Notes: generated by a model from the sequence alone, not told the origin. 64,000 bases of DNA from Coprinus comatus (GCA_034638255.1 JAWPGT010000080.1:36229-100228), one strand, 5' to 3'. Positions 19,229 through 31,609 are shown, counted from the stretch's first letter. Made by a program: numbers and translations.

Positions 19229-20650
19229 CGATCTTCAGTCGTATCCCCACACAACCAGTAGGCGTTGTAGTAACAGATACAAGTGTAATAATTCTACCAG
19301 ATAAGCTCATGAAGGAACACTAACATTTAGACAACTTTTTAAAGCATGGGTGTATTTTTCTCAAGATCTACGGCTGCTGTGTATGAACAGGTTATGTAGT
19401 TACAACTTTTGGTATGAGAATTTGAAGAGAACACAGAAATAGGAGTGGTGACGTCATCATCATCAACTCGACTCTTCCCACAGTACACTCTACCAACCAT
19501 CTCTTCGACTCAGCCTCATATGAGCTTCGGAAAGCTAGGAAAAATCTCCATAACCTCTCCTTATTTCGCCCTCTACTCCTGTTGCATTCTTCTTATAGAA
19601 CGCTGGGTCATTGAACCATTCAAGTATCTCTGTGGACTCGGACCTAGCATCATGCTCCGTCATTTGATTCTCGCCACAGATACTCTGAGGCGTGTGACAG
19701 TGTCGACTCCTTCAGCATCTTTTGTTCATGGAAATGGCTCTACCACGATATGGTTATGACATCGGTCACATGCGTGGCTTCTACTTTGGATCTTCAACTG
19801 TACCGTGTCTTCAATTATGATCAGTTTTCTCTCATCGAGTTTGGACACTCTCTATGACCTTCCGGAATCTGTCCTACTACAAATTGACGCTATCAATTAC
19901 ATCTTTCGTATATTGGCTATATCCCAACCGTCTGCCTGTTGACATGTCATAGAACACCCAACTTTCATACACTCCTTCTTCAAAAATCCTAAACACGATA
20001 CTGCGTCTGATGCAGAAGAGCATGCTCGACTCACAGTTTCAAGATAAGGATACACCAAATCACATCCTAGCTCATCCTCACAAGCAAGACCTGTATGAGC
20101 TATATACGATGTCGACTCTAACGAAAATGAAGCGTAGATGGGGTGTGCACACGGATGTTCAAACGGGACAGGTGGTGTAGGATTAGAAAAAAATAGAGTA
20201 GAGGAAAATGAGAATTATATACGGACCTCCGGTACGTCACAAGCTTATCCGTAATTAACCAAGCACCTGATCCTTTCCTCAAACTACATGACAAAACAAC
20301 CAGCCAAGTCGCAGATCAACCAAGCGGAATGTATTCCACAAAATCCATGGCTGCGACCGAGCCCTTTATCACTCGTCAGAATATCCCCCGAGCCCGATAA
20401 GATTCCTCCAGAAATAGACACTGTCTTCACCTCAGGATTCAGAACATCATCATCATTCACCCAACAACAACACTGATATAGAGATACCTATCGATCCTCA
20501 TGCTAACCAAGCAACATCACTTGCTCAAATTCCAGTGGAAAAACCACGATCAACAGTTGCGAGATATTTTCCTCATCACCGTGTCTGTCTTCAGCCCAAG
20601 TGTCTCTCACTAAGACTGGTCGTGTATACACTTACTCAGGACTGGCTGAT
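19195..20650 (+). repeat. Block IV copy 1: duplicated block with DUF6535-like 3' fragment
   Basis: Collinear with 44095-45560 with small indels. The right half contains a diverged stretch (ATGCAGAAGAGCATGCTC, later CAAGACCTGTATGAG) that lines up with DUF6535 exon 6 (TCTGCAGAAGAACACG ... CAAGACCTGGAGCC), and a GGTACGTCACAAG junction at about 20232. No long intact frame is kept. Confidence 0.7.
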
Positions 20651-20689
20651 GTGGCAAATGGTGGATGGTACACTGGTTAGGAAGGACCA

Positions 20690-20880
20690 GTGTGAGTCAT
20701 GATATTTATACAAAACATGTGTATACTCAACGCAACATCGACGTACCTTTTCACTCTCTACCTCTATTACCCGTCCTGCTTCATCAGTGAACACAGTCAA
20801 CAAGACATAGCATGTCTGGGCCTTAATCAATGGCTTTAACAAGAAATTGAGGTACTAAACCCTTGTTCTGTAAGCCTTAG
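20690..20880 (+). pseudogene. Small fragment resembling DUF6535 exon 6
   Basis: GGGCCTTAATCAATGGC then TTTAACAAGAAATTGAGG corresponds loosely to the exon 6 segment encoding AVIDNFNVRL. Only tens of bases can be aligned by eye. Confidence 0.3.
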
Positions 20881-21138
20881 GGTATACCACACTCTTTCCG
20901 CAAACAACGTTGCCATGAGTTTATTTTTCCTTCGCTACAATGTCCAGAAGTGTCACCAGATTTAGGTCGTTCAGAACATGTGGTTGGCAACGTTTCAACG
21001 AACAAAAAAGTTTAATCCTAGTGAAACGTTGTGCATGTATGCGCTGCGCAGTTCAATTGCTTTGCTCGGTTTTGCTTCTTGGGTTGCAGATTTGTGGCTT
21101 TAACTTTGAGGATCACTCTGAGGCTCTAATAACGGTCT

Positions 21139-21156
21139 GAGAGGACCTGATATAAT
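21139..21156 (+). promoter_or_regulatory. Conserved TATA-like block of the cysteine-cluster family
   Basis: GAGAGGACCTGATATAATT, a diverged copy of the block described at 14684, before the relic at 21.3 kb. Confidence 0.35.
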
Positions 21157-21289
21157 TCGTGTCTTGATTCTCTGCCTCTCTCTCCTTCTTTCTTTCCCTT
21201 TCTCTCTGCGTCCGTCACCTTCCCTGTCTCTTGCTCGTTTGCTCAGGAACATTGTCTTTGTCTTTGTCTTTATCCTTTCTCTAGTTCAC

Positions 21290-21745
21290 TACACCTCCTC
21301 CAAATCGATCTAAACCGACCAAGGAGGAAGATAGGATGTCAGTACCACCTATTCCTCCTTCGTCTGTCCTTGTCCCTGTTCCACCAATCTCTGACTCGAA
21401 TGTTCAGGAAGCCATGGATGAAAAATCTGCAGTTAAAAGTATTCACAATCAGTCAGTGTATCCACTTGACATTGACAACAGTGTGAGACTCGAAATCAAG
21501 TTTTAGTGTCGAATCTTTGGATGGTGCTTTTTTGTATAGATACCCTTTTGGACGTATGAATTCTATGTTTCAATAGAGTGCTAGGGTATGGTTGAAGGGG
21601 TTGAATAAAGAAGATCCGGAATATGTAAGTGAAATTTGACAAGCTCTTTTCCGACGTTGTCACTAAATTTTATTAAAAGTATACGATGTCAAGTATGTGT
21701 TGTAACATGTCGTACTTGTTCACGTACGAAGGCTTTTATACAGCA
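21290..21745 (+). pseudogene. Cysteine-cluster gene relic
   Basis: Sequence like the family exon 1 (MSVPPIPPSSVLVPVPP, the MDEKS acidic part, SRVWLKGLNKEDPEY in broken frame with an in-frame TAG) up to the GTAAGTGAAATT donor. After a deletion it joins a Cys-rich piece (RCQVCVVTCRTCSRT) near 21690-21730. Confidence 0.5.
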
Positions 21746-21769
21746 TGTATCGGTGTACCTTTTCAATAT

Positions 21770-22120
21770 ACCTCCACTACCTTTCATTTAAATCCACGCA
21801 TCACCACCAACGAGACTGTTGTGCCTCGCCACCAGTGCCTACCTACAATGAGGACCTGGAGCCTGTACACGACAATCATATGATCAATCACATACATGGC
21901 TTCAATTATGATCAACTTTCTCTGCTCAATTTATTTATGACCTTCCGTTTGTCCAAATACAACTTCCTGTCGATTACTTCATTCTCAGGCTTTTCCTTGG
22001 AACTTTTCTTTCATCAAAATAACTCGCAAGGTAATGTACTCTCTGTTGCAGAAGAGTGTTCTCAACACACAACCTCAAGATTACAATTCAGTCCTACATC
22101 CAAATGAACGCGTCATTTTG
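21770..22120 (+). pseudogene. Fragment resembling the DUF6535 3' end
   Basis: Contains a GAGGACCTGGAGCCTG segment like DUF6535 exon 6 (EDLEPVW) and a CTCTGTTGCAGAAGAGTG run like its AEEHVQ segment, in an order and frames that cannot encode the original protein. Confidence 0.4.
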
Positions 22121-22188
22121 AAACGAAGACCTTGTACAATTAGTCACAATCAGTTAGGAGATTTCTCCCCCGAAACTCAAGGATTACT

Positions 22189-23488
22189 GACATTCAGAAT
22201 TCTACTGGATATCGATCTGAAATCAGGACTGTACACAGTACTGCACTACACTGAGCTATACATGTTTGACTTCGGTGATGAAATCACTTAAGTTGATCGT
22301 CAAATAGGTTCGACCTGAGAGCTTACATTCAAGAACATATCGAACGCCCATAACGACTCCAGTGGGGATATCCTCTTTCGTCCAAATTCTTGGCCCATTC
22401 AGGTACATTGAATTTAGGACGGTTACAAACATCTTATACCTTTGCTACCATCTACCAGTGCTTTAAAAGACTAGGTGTTTTTTTACAACAAGGGTCAGCC
22501 AATCCTTCCTCTCATTAAGGGTGCATGTTTTGTTTGTCTGGGCGACTCTGGATATTTAATCAATTATCATAAACTATAGCTTATTATATGCCAATATATG
22601 CACTTGTTCGGGACATGTACATACTGCTTGTTTGCATAATTCCCATCAATGGTGTTTGGACTTTGCTTAACTGGTTCTAAAAGCAGATGGAAGACTCGCA
22701 GATGATGTCGAGACATACGCATTACACTGTAGGGTCGGAGAAGTGGTAACTGTGCTGAACGTTTGGGATTGATGCTGACTATGTACCTACAGTTGGTTAA
22801 GCGCCAATCCCGAGAAGGTGATTCAGGTAATTTGTTTTGTCACGTACACATCGCCTACAGACTCAGTGTTGGGACTTGAAAACAAATCACTATTATATAT
22901 ACATATATTCATGTTAGTAAGAGCCAAGAAGACTCTCGGACCAGGCTATTTAACGCCTTTGGTAGGAGACGACGAAATATGTTTCACGCATCAAGATTAG
23001 GTTCGGTGATGATGTGCAAGCCCGTGCATGGCTATGTTATCGGCTGGAAGCCGCAATCCCACTGCGGTACAGCACCAATCAAGCCCTGTCACAGTAATAG
23101 GGTGTCTAAACTGTAATTAGCTATGATCTACACATGCGCTGTCAGCATGTTCAAAACAAGAAATGCTCTATCTACGTCTTGCCTGAATCATAGGCAGCCT
23201 CCAGGGACACAATTGGTGCAACCCCTTAGTAGTAGTATGACTTTCTTCCTCACATTGCATATTCATCCTCTGACCCACACTTACAAGCAGAAAAATAGAT
23301 CTTTCGAAGAACATGTTATTAATAATAAATCAAGTAGACGCTGGACAGGACAATGCTGTGCACGTGTTGGTGTTCGAAGAACCTGTAGACAAGACTGAGT
23401 ACTGAACGTTGACGTTGACCACCTGTGTTAAGGAATTACTCCTTCTTCCTCAACATCCAATACCCCCTGACTCAAAACAACATTATCT
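22189..23488 (+). repeat. Block I copy A: duplicated DNA upstream of DUF6535 gene A
   Basis: Near-identical noncoding DNA lies before genes C (46259-47540) and E (about 59098-60067) but not before B or D. It holds the hairpin block at 23015-23067 and presumably the promoter of these genes. The longest internal frames are short and differ between copies, so I treat it as noncoding. Confidence 0.85.
23015..23067 (+). other. Conserved hairpin block with two mutually exclusive stems
   Basis: A TGCA...TGCA hairpin (23015-23028) is followed by CGGCT-GGA-AGCCG (23041-23053) and CCGCA-7 bases-TGCGG (23051-23067). The last two share CCG, so only one can form. Copies lie at 47046-47098 and 59565-59617. 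The 7-base loop differs between copies while both arms are kept. Confidence 0.4.
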
Positions 23489-24960
23489 ATGCCTCACCAT
23501 CATGGGGTGAGTGATGCTTTGCTTCAATCTGAATGTATCCTGACGAATTCAAAACAGTTTCGCTTTCCTGGTTTATATGAATGATTATTGACACTAGGAA
23601 AGTAGCATTTGAAGGTATAGATCCTGTAAGTGAAACTATTTAATGTATATTATTATCAAATTTTGAGATATAGATCCATAGGAGTTGAAGGTCGTTGATG
23701 AAGCAGCAGATGCAGCAAGATGGGAAGATTTGAACAAAAAAGCCGAAGCTTTAACAAAGGATACATATACTATTTGGAAGGAAGAGTTACAAAACCTCCT
23801 CATTTTCGTAAGCAGTCTGACTACCTTTTTCAAAATTACACTGAAGATAAATCATCATAGGCCGGTCTCTTTTCAGCCATCGTTACAGCCTTCACCATTG
23901 AAGCAGCTAGGACAATACAGGGCGATCCTGCTGACATGACCGTTCTCTTGTTGCAAACAATTGTTTCTCAGCTTTACAATCAATCGAATCCTCAAGCAAA
24001 CCTTCCAATTAATCTCCGACCAGAAGTTACTCCTTCCCTTTATGCTCAACACATCAACCTCTTATATTCTGTCAGCCTTGCACTCAGTCTTGTTGCAGTT
24101 GTTGGAGGAATTGTATGTTTACAGTGGTTGCGAGAGTTTAGTAGGAATATCACTAGCATGTCAAACAAGGAGGACCTTGTGTTACAACAACAACGTCACG
24201 AGAGTCTCCAACGTTGGGGTGTTATAACGATTCTGAATATGTTACCGCTACTCCTACTCACGGCGCTTGGTCTCTTCTTTGCTGGATTCACGTACTCGCA
24301 ATTAGAATCAAAATCACTCGCATCAGGACCTGTGACCTCTCTTGTTATTATCTCGGGTGTGTTCATCATCTGCACCACCGTTCTCCCAACATTTCAATTC
24401 CTCTTCCTCATAGGGAAATCACCTGGCGAGCACAACGAGGCTCTACCTCTGCCCGTGCTTTGTCCGTATCGATCACCTCATACAAATATGGCGATGGCGA
24501 TCCTGGCTGCTGTGACCTCAAAAGGAAAGGGTGTTGATAGAATGGAATATGGGAATGGTCACGGAGGAAGAAAAAAGGGACCGACACCAATATTATCATG
24601 TTTGTCATCTTTCACATTTCTCTCATTCTGACGCAGTTCTCATTTTTTGTCAAAGTTGAACCCGATGAAGATGAATCAGAATACAATGGTGATGGTGAAT
24701 CCGACTCAAGTCAAAATATCAGGCTCACTTGTGTAGGTCAGAAGAGACCCGCACCTCAAACTGGTGATGCATCAACCTCAAAAATCACAAGTGAAGATTT
24801 AGTCACAGAAACCGATGTTGAATCCGTCGGGTCACGCAGAGCATCCAAGCGTATTCGTAGCAACCTTCTACACAATACTCAAACTATTACGACTTCCACA
24901 GGTCGTCGAACTCGATCTACTACTACTACTACTCGAGGAACTCGGAAAACACCTGCCTGA
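23489..24960 (+). CDS. DUF6535 gene A: in-frame chimera of DUF6535 membrane domain and cysteine-cluster gene tail
   Basis: Proposed exons: 23489-23510, 23606-23625, 23682-23807, 23861-24599, 24656-24960. Together they give an open 403-residue frame. The N-terminus (FEGIDP, then LKVVDEAADAARWEDLNKK) and four hydrophobic helices (AGLFSAIVTAFTIEA; INLLYSVSLALSLVAVVGGI; ITILNMLPLLLLTALGLFFA; VTSLVIISGVFIICTTVL) match genes C and E. After CPYRSP (about 24481) the sequence switches to exon 2 of the cysteine-cluster family (AAVTSKGKGVDRMEYGNG), shares that family's intron (GTTTGT ... CAAAG) and continues in frame into its acidic and basic exon 3 (EPDEDESEY ... RKTPA). The DUF6535 3' half is absent. 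It could be a new fusion gene or an open relic. Expression is unknown. Confidence 0.6.
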
Positions 24961-25432
24961 TATTCGGCAAGGAATGATTCAAGCCCCTCAGGAATATAAA
25001 TGTTCAACCAACTACCAGTGGGAGTGCCGAAATATCTATAACGATCGCAACGATTTTGACTCACAACCTTCATTGTCGGGAGGAATGGAAAGCGAGGGAG
25101 TATTAATAGGTGCAGAGTCTGTGGTTGATATCCAGCACCACAATTATCAAATTATGGAAACTTTACGAGCGATGGAATCCACTCTGAATTACATTCGCGA
25201 GATTCTCAAGGTATACAAGGACACTTCAACTACTACTGATGTGCTTGAATTTCCGTTTCTTAGCCAAGGTGCCTTTAGTGGCTCTGCAGAGAATAGTTGT
25301 GACATGGGAGAAAACGAATTTATTGGAATGGTTACGACGGAGAGCTTGGAATTGTTGGAGGCCAGTTATCAGTGGGGTTCGGATGGTGATGAGTATATGG
25401 TAGTGGATGATGAGATTGTTGAGCGAAAGTAA
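24961..25432 (+). pseudogene. Continuation of cysteine-cluster gene tail in another frame
   Basis: A frame one base off from the chimera runs open to 25432 (PDIRQGMIQAPQEYKC; HNYQIMETLRAMESTLNYI; GSDGDEYMVVDDEIVERK). Its composition looks protein-like: a helical segment, then an acidic end. It may be the true C-terminus of the family, cut off here by a frameshift near 24955, or a further exon. I do not recognise it. Confidence 0.4.
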
Positions 25433-28400
25433 CGTGTACTTGGACAAGAGAAGGCCGATTGTAATATCACAGTGTGCTTTCGTCATTTTATATCAAGATT
25501 CGTAATTCTTCCTAAAATTCTATGGTTCCTAAAGTTGTTAATGTATGCTCTGTTTCTGTCTTGCCTCGGCCGCTGCAAATAAATCCACAGACTTCGCCTC
25601 GGAATATTATAGCCCTTGAGTAATTTTCGGGGTGGCTCTATCTCCACACAATATGACCTGTCTCAACTACGCTCACGAGTGTATAATGCCATTACGAGTC
25701 TAGGAAAATTATGTGTATTGTGGTTGGCTTGTTGGATAAATGTTTGAGGCCTGAAGGGTTGGATTTGGGATTTGGGAGGAGCATAGTGTGATGGAGGTAC
25801 CACTTGAGTAGCACGAGTATAGTAAGCGTACTACACTATAGAGTGGCAACAAAAAGAGAAAGGGGGAATAGAGAGCACTGAAACAGTAATAGACTATAGT
25901 TCAAATACTCACCGATTGCACTGAGAAATCTTACCCAAACCACACACGGCCAATCTACTGAACGAGTTGTGAAATAAAAATGAAAAGAACGTGCCTTATA
26001 CTCTCGTCAACGTTTCCATCTTTCAGAAACTTCAGGTAGCAACAGTTCCAGATTCTGTTCAAAAACGCGATCTATGTTGGTGAACAATGTGGCCACAGGT
26101 CCTCACTACTTGATACTAGTGTCTTATCATAATAAAATTTCCAATGGAGGAACCTTGTAAACTAGTCAGTGCACTTCTAGATTCTCAGTGCCTACATTCT
26201 GAGTTTCGTCCTCAACGTTCTGACCATTGTTCTATTTTAGTCCTGTTGTTGATGCATCAACTCATCACGTCATAACCAACGACGACTCTTCTGCTTCACT
26301 CCATGCGTGCTGACTGTCTTTTTCTGACGTAGATCTGGCCTTCCTCTGGAATTCAAGCGTCTTGCCTCCTCACTCTTGCCTCCTAGTCTGCTTTCTCTCT
26401 CTGCAGGTTCACTTGTTGGAACTTTGTGTTCGTGTGTCAAGTTCTATGCAGGATACACATCCGAAACTCATTTATTTTCCTCATTCCTGTGTCGATCTTC
26501 AAGCAGAGGCTCTCGCAGTTAGAAAAGTCGTGTATGCTATCATTCGGGTCTCTGGATGATGTGGCGGATGGTGGATGGATGGATGGTGCCCGGGAAGGTC
26601 TAGTTCGCGTCATTATCGTGAGTCATGTCATTTATTCAGCATGAGTATATACTCAATGCAATATCAGCGTACCTTTTCAAGCTCTATGCTACATTTCCTG
26701 TACCCTTTCCTACTACAATTCATCATCATCGACGAGGCAGTTGTTCGTCCTACGTGTATAACTGCGAAACCCCGGCTATGATACCTGTGGCCTGTCTGGA
26801 TTTTTGATCAGTGACTTTATACGTGGCATATATGATGAAAGATGCGAAACAAAGAGGAAAACATGGGACATCTAGTACGTCGCAATCTCATCTCCAACGT
26901 ATTATAGTTGTCAGAACTACATCATGAACACAAAGGTATCGCTCGTAGCCAAGCTCTACACTACTCCAACGCTGCTTTACTTTTGTTCCTAGGGGTACTT
27001 GTTCCGCCTTCATTACTCCTCCTGATTCTAGACGTCTTGACACTACAAGCTCTTACTTCCAATCCAATGTTTTACATTCTCTTACAGAACATTTGTCTCT
27101 TGATTTTAGATGTAATATTATATTTTGTCGGATATTCCGAATACTGGGAAGCGTGTCACTGATTGTATGTGTTCACATATTCGTAGTGTGTGTTTCCTCT
27201 GTCTCCCTACTACCACAAATTCTCATCATTGCATTTCCGTTGAATGACTACACATTTTTTACTGTCGTTCACACTGCATGTAATATCTTGAACTCAAAAG
27301 AGAAAATACATTACTATCGTGCTTCAGAGCTTTGTGTTCGTACCCCACTTAATCAAAACTGGACATTTATTCAGACCATTTTTTAGGTATCATTTCTAGA
27401 GTCTTCTTTTCCACTTGAATTGAACCTCACCTAAATTAGGATTACTTTCGTGAAAGAGAAGGCATATTTGATGTTCTTGAACCTATGATGAGTTGAATCC
27501 ACACATACACAGACGGTGATAAATGCAATTCTGATACTAACAATCTTCTCAAGATTGATGCTTAATCAATTTCGGGTAGTGAGCGTCAATCTTGAGCGCT
27601 CAACACCAACTCCACTTCTCAAATAACGTATAATATACGTCTGCCTTGGCATAATTGCCGACCTCTTATATCGGTTTTCAAGATCAGGCGCGTATTATCA
27701 GTAATTTGTCACGCATTAGTACGCCCTGCCAGTGTGTGTTTCTGTGAATCTCTTTGGACCTGTAAGAAAGCCAATTGGTAAGAGTCAAGGCTGGTTGGTT
27801 TAGTTTCATACAGAAGGATCTAGCTTGAGTTCGATGATGATGTGAAAACTCATCCCAGATTATCCCAGTTGCGTTTAACCTGGAAATGTAAGAAGGATCG
27901 CGTAAATTTAAATGATTCCCATGTCAAATGACACACACTGGGTTACCCGGTTAAGGAAGCTACACGCCGAAGATCGATATCCCCCATACTGATTGGAGAG
28001 TGGTTTGGAACACCGACTACTATATGGTAGTCCGAGGCACGTGTACCAGGTATTCCAATGAAGACTACTGTATCCTGCAGCATGTATAAGGTTGTGTGTG
28101 TGTGTAATTTTTGTGACAGTTGCTGTTGAACGTTTGAACATTGAATGATTGATATGTATCTACTATGGCCCCAATGGTGTCTCCTGGTAAGTACTATGAT
28201 GCTTCTGAACATATGCTCGAGCAATGATTGGCTATCAGCCTTGTCGTGCTAAGCGCACGCTGAGTGTTTCTAAATCAACGCATGGGTGCTTGACCTGAAT
28301 AGCAACAATGGTTGAAGAAAATCTGATCCACTCTCTCATTCCAGCAATCTCGCACAGTGGAGCCCCCCAATATTGGAACCATTACTATGTATCTATATTC

Positions 28401-28589
28401 ATAGATGTCTTTCCAGAGAATGCATTCTAGATTTACTGGTAGACGTTGAACATCTAGATCTGTGCATATTCAAACTGGTGAGTCACTACATAAGAGAAGA
28501 CTGAATATTGATGTTGCTAGTGCTCTCTAACCGCCCCCATCTTGAACTTTTGATTCCACCTTGCTTGAATAACAGCGAACGTCTTTGTT
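25433..28589. other. 3.2-kb gene-poor stretch
   Basis: No supported gene. 26215-26420 carries a diverged copy of the block II sequence around 16.4-16.6 kb. 26650-26900 holds a faint fragment like a DUF6535 3' end, ending GTACGTCGCAATC. Two short hydrophobic frames (26908-27162 and 27093-27386) overlap each other and have no family features. About 27780-27890 resembles a decayed block I without the hairpins. Confidence 0.5.
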
Positions 28590-31500
28590 ATGCCTCGCCA
28601 TCGTATGGTACGTTGTAGTAATTGCCTTCAATTAGAATGAATGTCCTGACCACACCACTGTCTAGTTTCCTTTTATTCGATAAATATGATTGCTGACAGT
28701 AGGAATATAGTGTTAGAAGGTATAGATCCTGTAAGTCAAGTTCGTTGGAGAATCATGTTATAAACACTAATATATGTATGCTTAGAATTTGAAGGTTGTG
28801 GATGAGGATGCGGACGCGAAACGATGGGAAGGGTTGAACAGGAAGGGAGAGTCTTTGACAAAGGAAACATATGAGAGTTGGACAAAAGGATTGAATAATC
28901 TTCTCATTTTTGTAAGCAGCATTGACTCTGGGATTGTAATATATACTTATGATAATCGTTACAGGCTGGTCTCTTTTCCGCAATTGTCACGGCTTTTACC
29001 ATCGAAGCCGCCAGGTCAATACAGGGCGATCCAGCAGAGATGACAGTACTTTTACTACGAACAATCATCCTGCAACTAAATAATCAATCAAATCCACAAG
29101 AAAATATTCCTATTCCCCTCAACCCAGAAATGACACCTTCCATCTCCTCTCAGCGCATCAACGTGTTATTCTCCGTCAGCCTTGCGCTTAGTCTTGTTTC
29201 GGTTCTGGGAGGGATTCTGTGTCTACAATGGCTGCAAGAGTTTAGTAGGAATATCACAGGTGTATCAAACAAAGATGACCTATTGCTACAACATCAACGT
29301 CATGAGAGTCTCCGGAAGTGGGGTGTCTTGATCATCCTCAATATGATACCACTTTTCCTACTGATTGCACTTGGTCTCTTCTTCGTTGGGTTCATGGTCT
29401 TGCAATGGGAATCAAAGTCACTTGCCTCTGGACCTGTGACGTTCCTTGTTGCTCTATCTGGTGGATTTATTGTCTGTACCACCGTCCTCCCCACCTGTCA
29501 GTTCCTCTTCCTTGTAGGAAAATCAACTGGTGCAAACAACCCTCGACCTGTCCTTTGTCCATACCGATCACCTCAATCATGGCTTTATCATGTAATCCTG
29601 CAAAAGCTTTTTTTCCTTATTACCAATCTGCCACTATTGAAGCTAAGATCGGACTTCTGGAACACATTGAAGGGCATCAGCAGTTGGTTGGAATATGACA
29701 CGAATGGTGTGAAAAGGTGGAAAGAGAAAGCAGGGGCTGTGGAATCAATTCATCAATCGTTGTTGTGGATATCACGCGAGTACAGACAGGCGACTACAGT
29801 TGCCTTGGATGCATACTCTTGTATGGTATTTGCATCTTGTCATGGGTCATGGATGAAGTTGAAGGAAAAAGATGTACCTGCCGATCTCGAGTGGAATTGG
29901 GAGGAGCAAGGGTTGTTGACATCATTTGAAGGAGAGAATAACCTCAATGACACTGAAATTATCCAGAAGATTCGTGCGAAGGCAGTGATTGATGCAACAG
30001 TGGAATGGAATAAGACAGTTGTCTCATTCAATCGTCCTGCCCCTCTGTTGGATATTTCGGCATTGGAGAATTCCATTTGTGATATGGACCCTTTTTCTCA
30101 AGCAGGTAAAGTCTATTATATGTTATATATATTCCTTTAGTAATATTTGGTCTAGCTCTTTTAGACGACATTGCTACTGGCTTGAGGAGTTCTGAGAATA
30201 CGTGGGTTACTCCAGAGAATGCCGTGGCTGTTGCCTGTCATGTGATCGATCAAAGCTCTTGGCATTGGGGTGCGATAATTGCTATTTTGCAAGAACTGTG
30301 CAAATGTCCAACCACCCGATTACTTCCTCACATAAGTCATCTCTGCGACAAACTCCGGGATAAGCTCAGCTCAGTGCATAAGTGTGAAATCTTGGTCATC
30401 ATATTCATTAAAGTTTTTCATTCTGTGGACTCTGTGGACTACAAAGATGTTGTACCAATACTTCAAAGGTTGCTTGTGAAGTGTGATGAATGCTTTCTTA
30501 ACTGGTGTTCGTCTTCTCATCTACTCTGCCATCTCTCTCTGACCACCATTACTTCTCAGCCTTTGCAATGCTCTTCCTCAAAATCATAGAAGACCTTGCC
30601 TCGAAGCGTCTCATTGGCAAAGAAGAATCATTGGATAGCATATTTCTCTACACTAAACACATCCTACAACACTCATCAGGGCTATCCAGTATACTCCCTT
30701 CCATCGAAACAACCCTCAACGCAATACTCTCTTCTGCAGAAGAACACGTTCAACACTCGCCCTCAATATTTTCTGACCTCCACCCAAATCGATTCACCAT
30801 CCCACGAACACTGCCTAGACCTGGCCATGAACAAGACCTGGAGCCTGTATGGACTGTGATAGACAACTTCAACATGAGATTGAAGGAGGTATGGGGTATC
30901 CATGAGGTTGTTGAGTCTGGTGGTGAAGCATCAGGAAAAATTGAGCATATATCCACTTCTGGTACGTTGCAAGTTTATCTCCTCTCGTAATATATCTAAT
31001 AGTCTGCTCAAAGTCGAACACACTGGCCAAATCGTTTCAGCAACACACACTACTGAGGATCTACCTATGGCCACTACACCGGATCCCATCATTTCCCTGT
31101 CAACTGCCCTGCAATCTAACAAATTTCATGAAACAGACTTACACGATGGAATAACTGACCAAGTTACTCCAGCAATATATTCTACTGAAGCGCTGCCTAC
31201 ATCTACTACACCCTCCTTGCCAGCTCCCTTGCAATCCTACAATTTTCACGAAACAGCCACTGCCCCGGGCGTTGGCGTTCGAAATCTAGTTTCACCTGTT
31301 CTTTCATCATCGCAAGATTTCGAACAACAGTCATCTAATAGCGTTTCAGTTGTCCCTGCTAGGCCAGCAATCCCACCAGCCACGAATGTGATTTCAACTT
31401 CCGCACCCGGTCCACCCACATCACCTCTTCCCAACGAGACATCCACCAGTCAAGATTCACACGTTATCACTCCCTACTCACAACCAGACGTCGCTGGACC

Positions 31501-31609
31501 TGGGACCGTAAACCAAGCCTTGTCCTCTGCGGTACAAGATCTACAAAGTACTCCATCGACTCCATCGCTGTCTACACATTATCATGCCGAAGAGTTGACC
31601 GGTCCTTAG
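28590..31609 (+). CDS. DUF6535-domain multipass membrane protein, gene B
   Basis: Proposed exons: 28590-28611, 28711-28730, 28786-28911, 28965-30105, 30165-30506, 30560-30961, 31014-31609. They give 882 residues with all GT-AG junctions in phase. The DUF6535 domain spans about 20-260 with hydrophobic helices near 53-75, 121-145, 176-202 and 213-240, and the family motif CPYRSPQSW near 253-261. A soluble, probably helical middle region follows (EYRQATTVALDAYSCMVF; FLYTKHILQHSSGL), then a Ser/Thr/Pro-rich tail of about 200 residues in exon 7. Acceptor 30140 is an alternative to 30164; both keep phase. The 22-base first exon is inferred. Function of the family is unknown; membrane location is predicted from the helices. 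Block III follows it. Confidence 0.8.

Noticed and set aside
23000..23110. tRNA or other classical RNA gene in the hairpin block
   Set aside because: No cloverleaf, no CCA-end pairing and no good A/B boxes; kept only as an unclassified hairpin block.
26908..27386. Two overlapping hydrophobic frames that could be small membrane proteins
   Set aside because: They overlap out of frame, have no paralog in this repeat-rich window, no splice or start context and no recognisable motif.
30507..30559. Apparent 2-base frameshift in a CT run shared by DUF6535 genes B, C and D but not E
   Set aside because: A GTTCGT/GTTTGT...CTCAG intron of 51-53 bases with a CTGAC branch site spans the run in all four genes and restores frame, so the indel is intronic.
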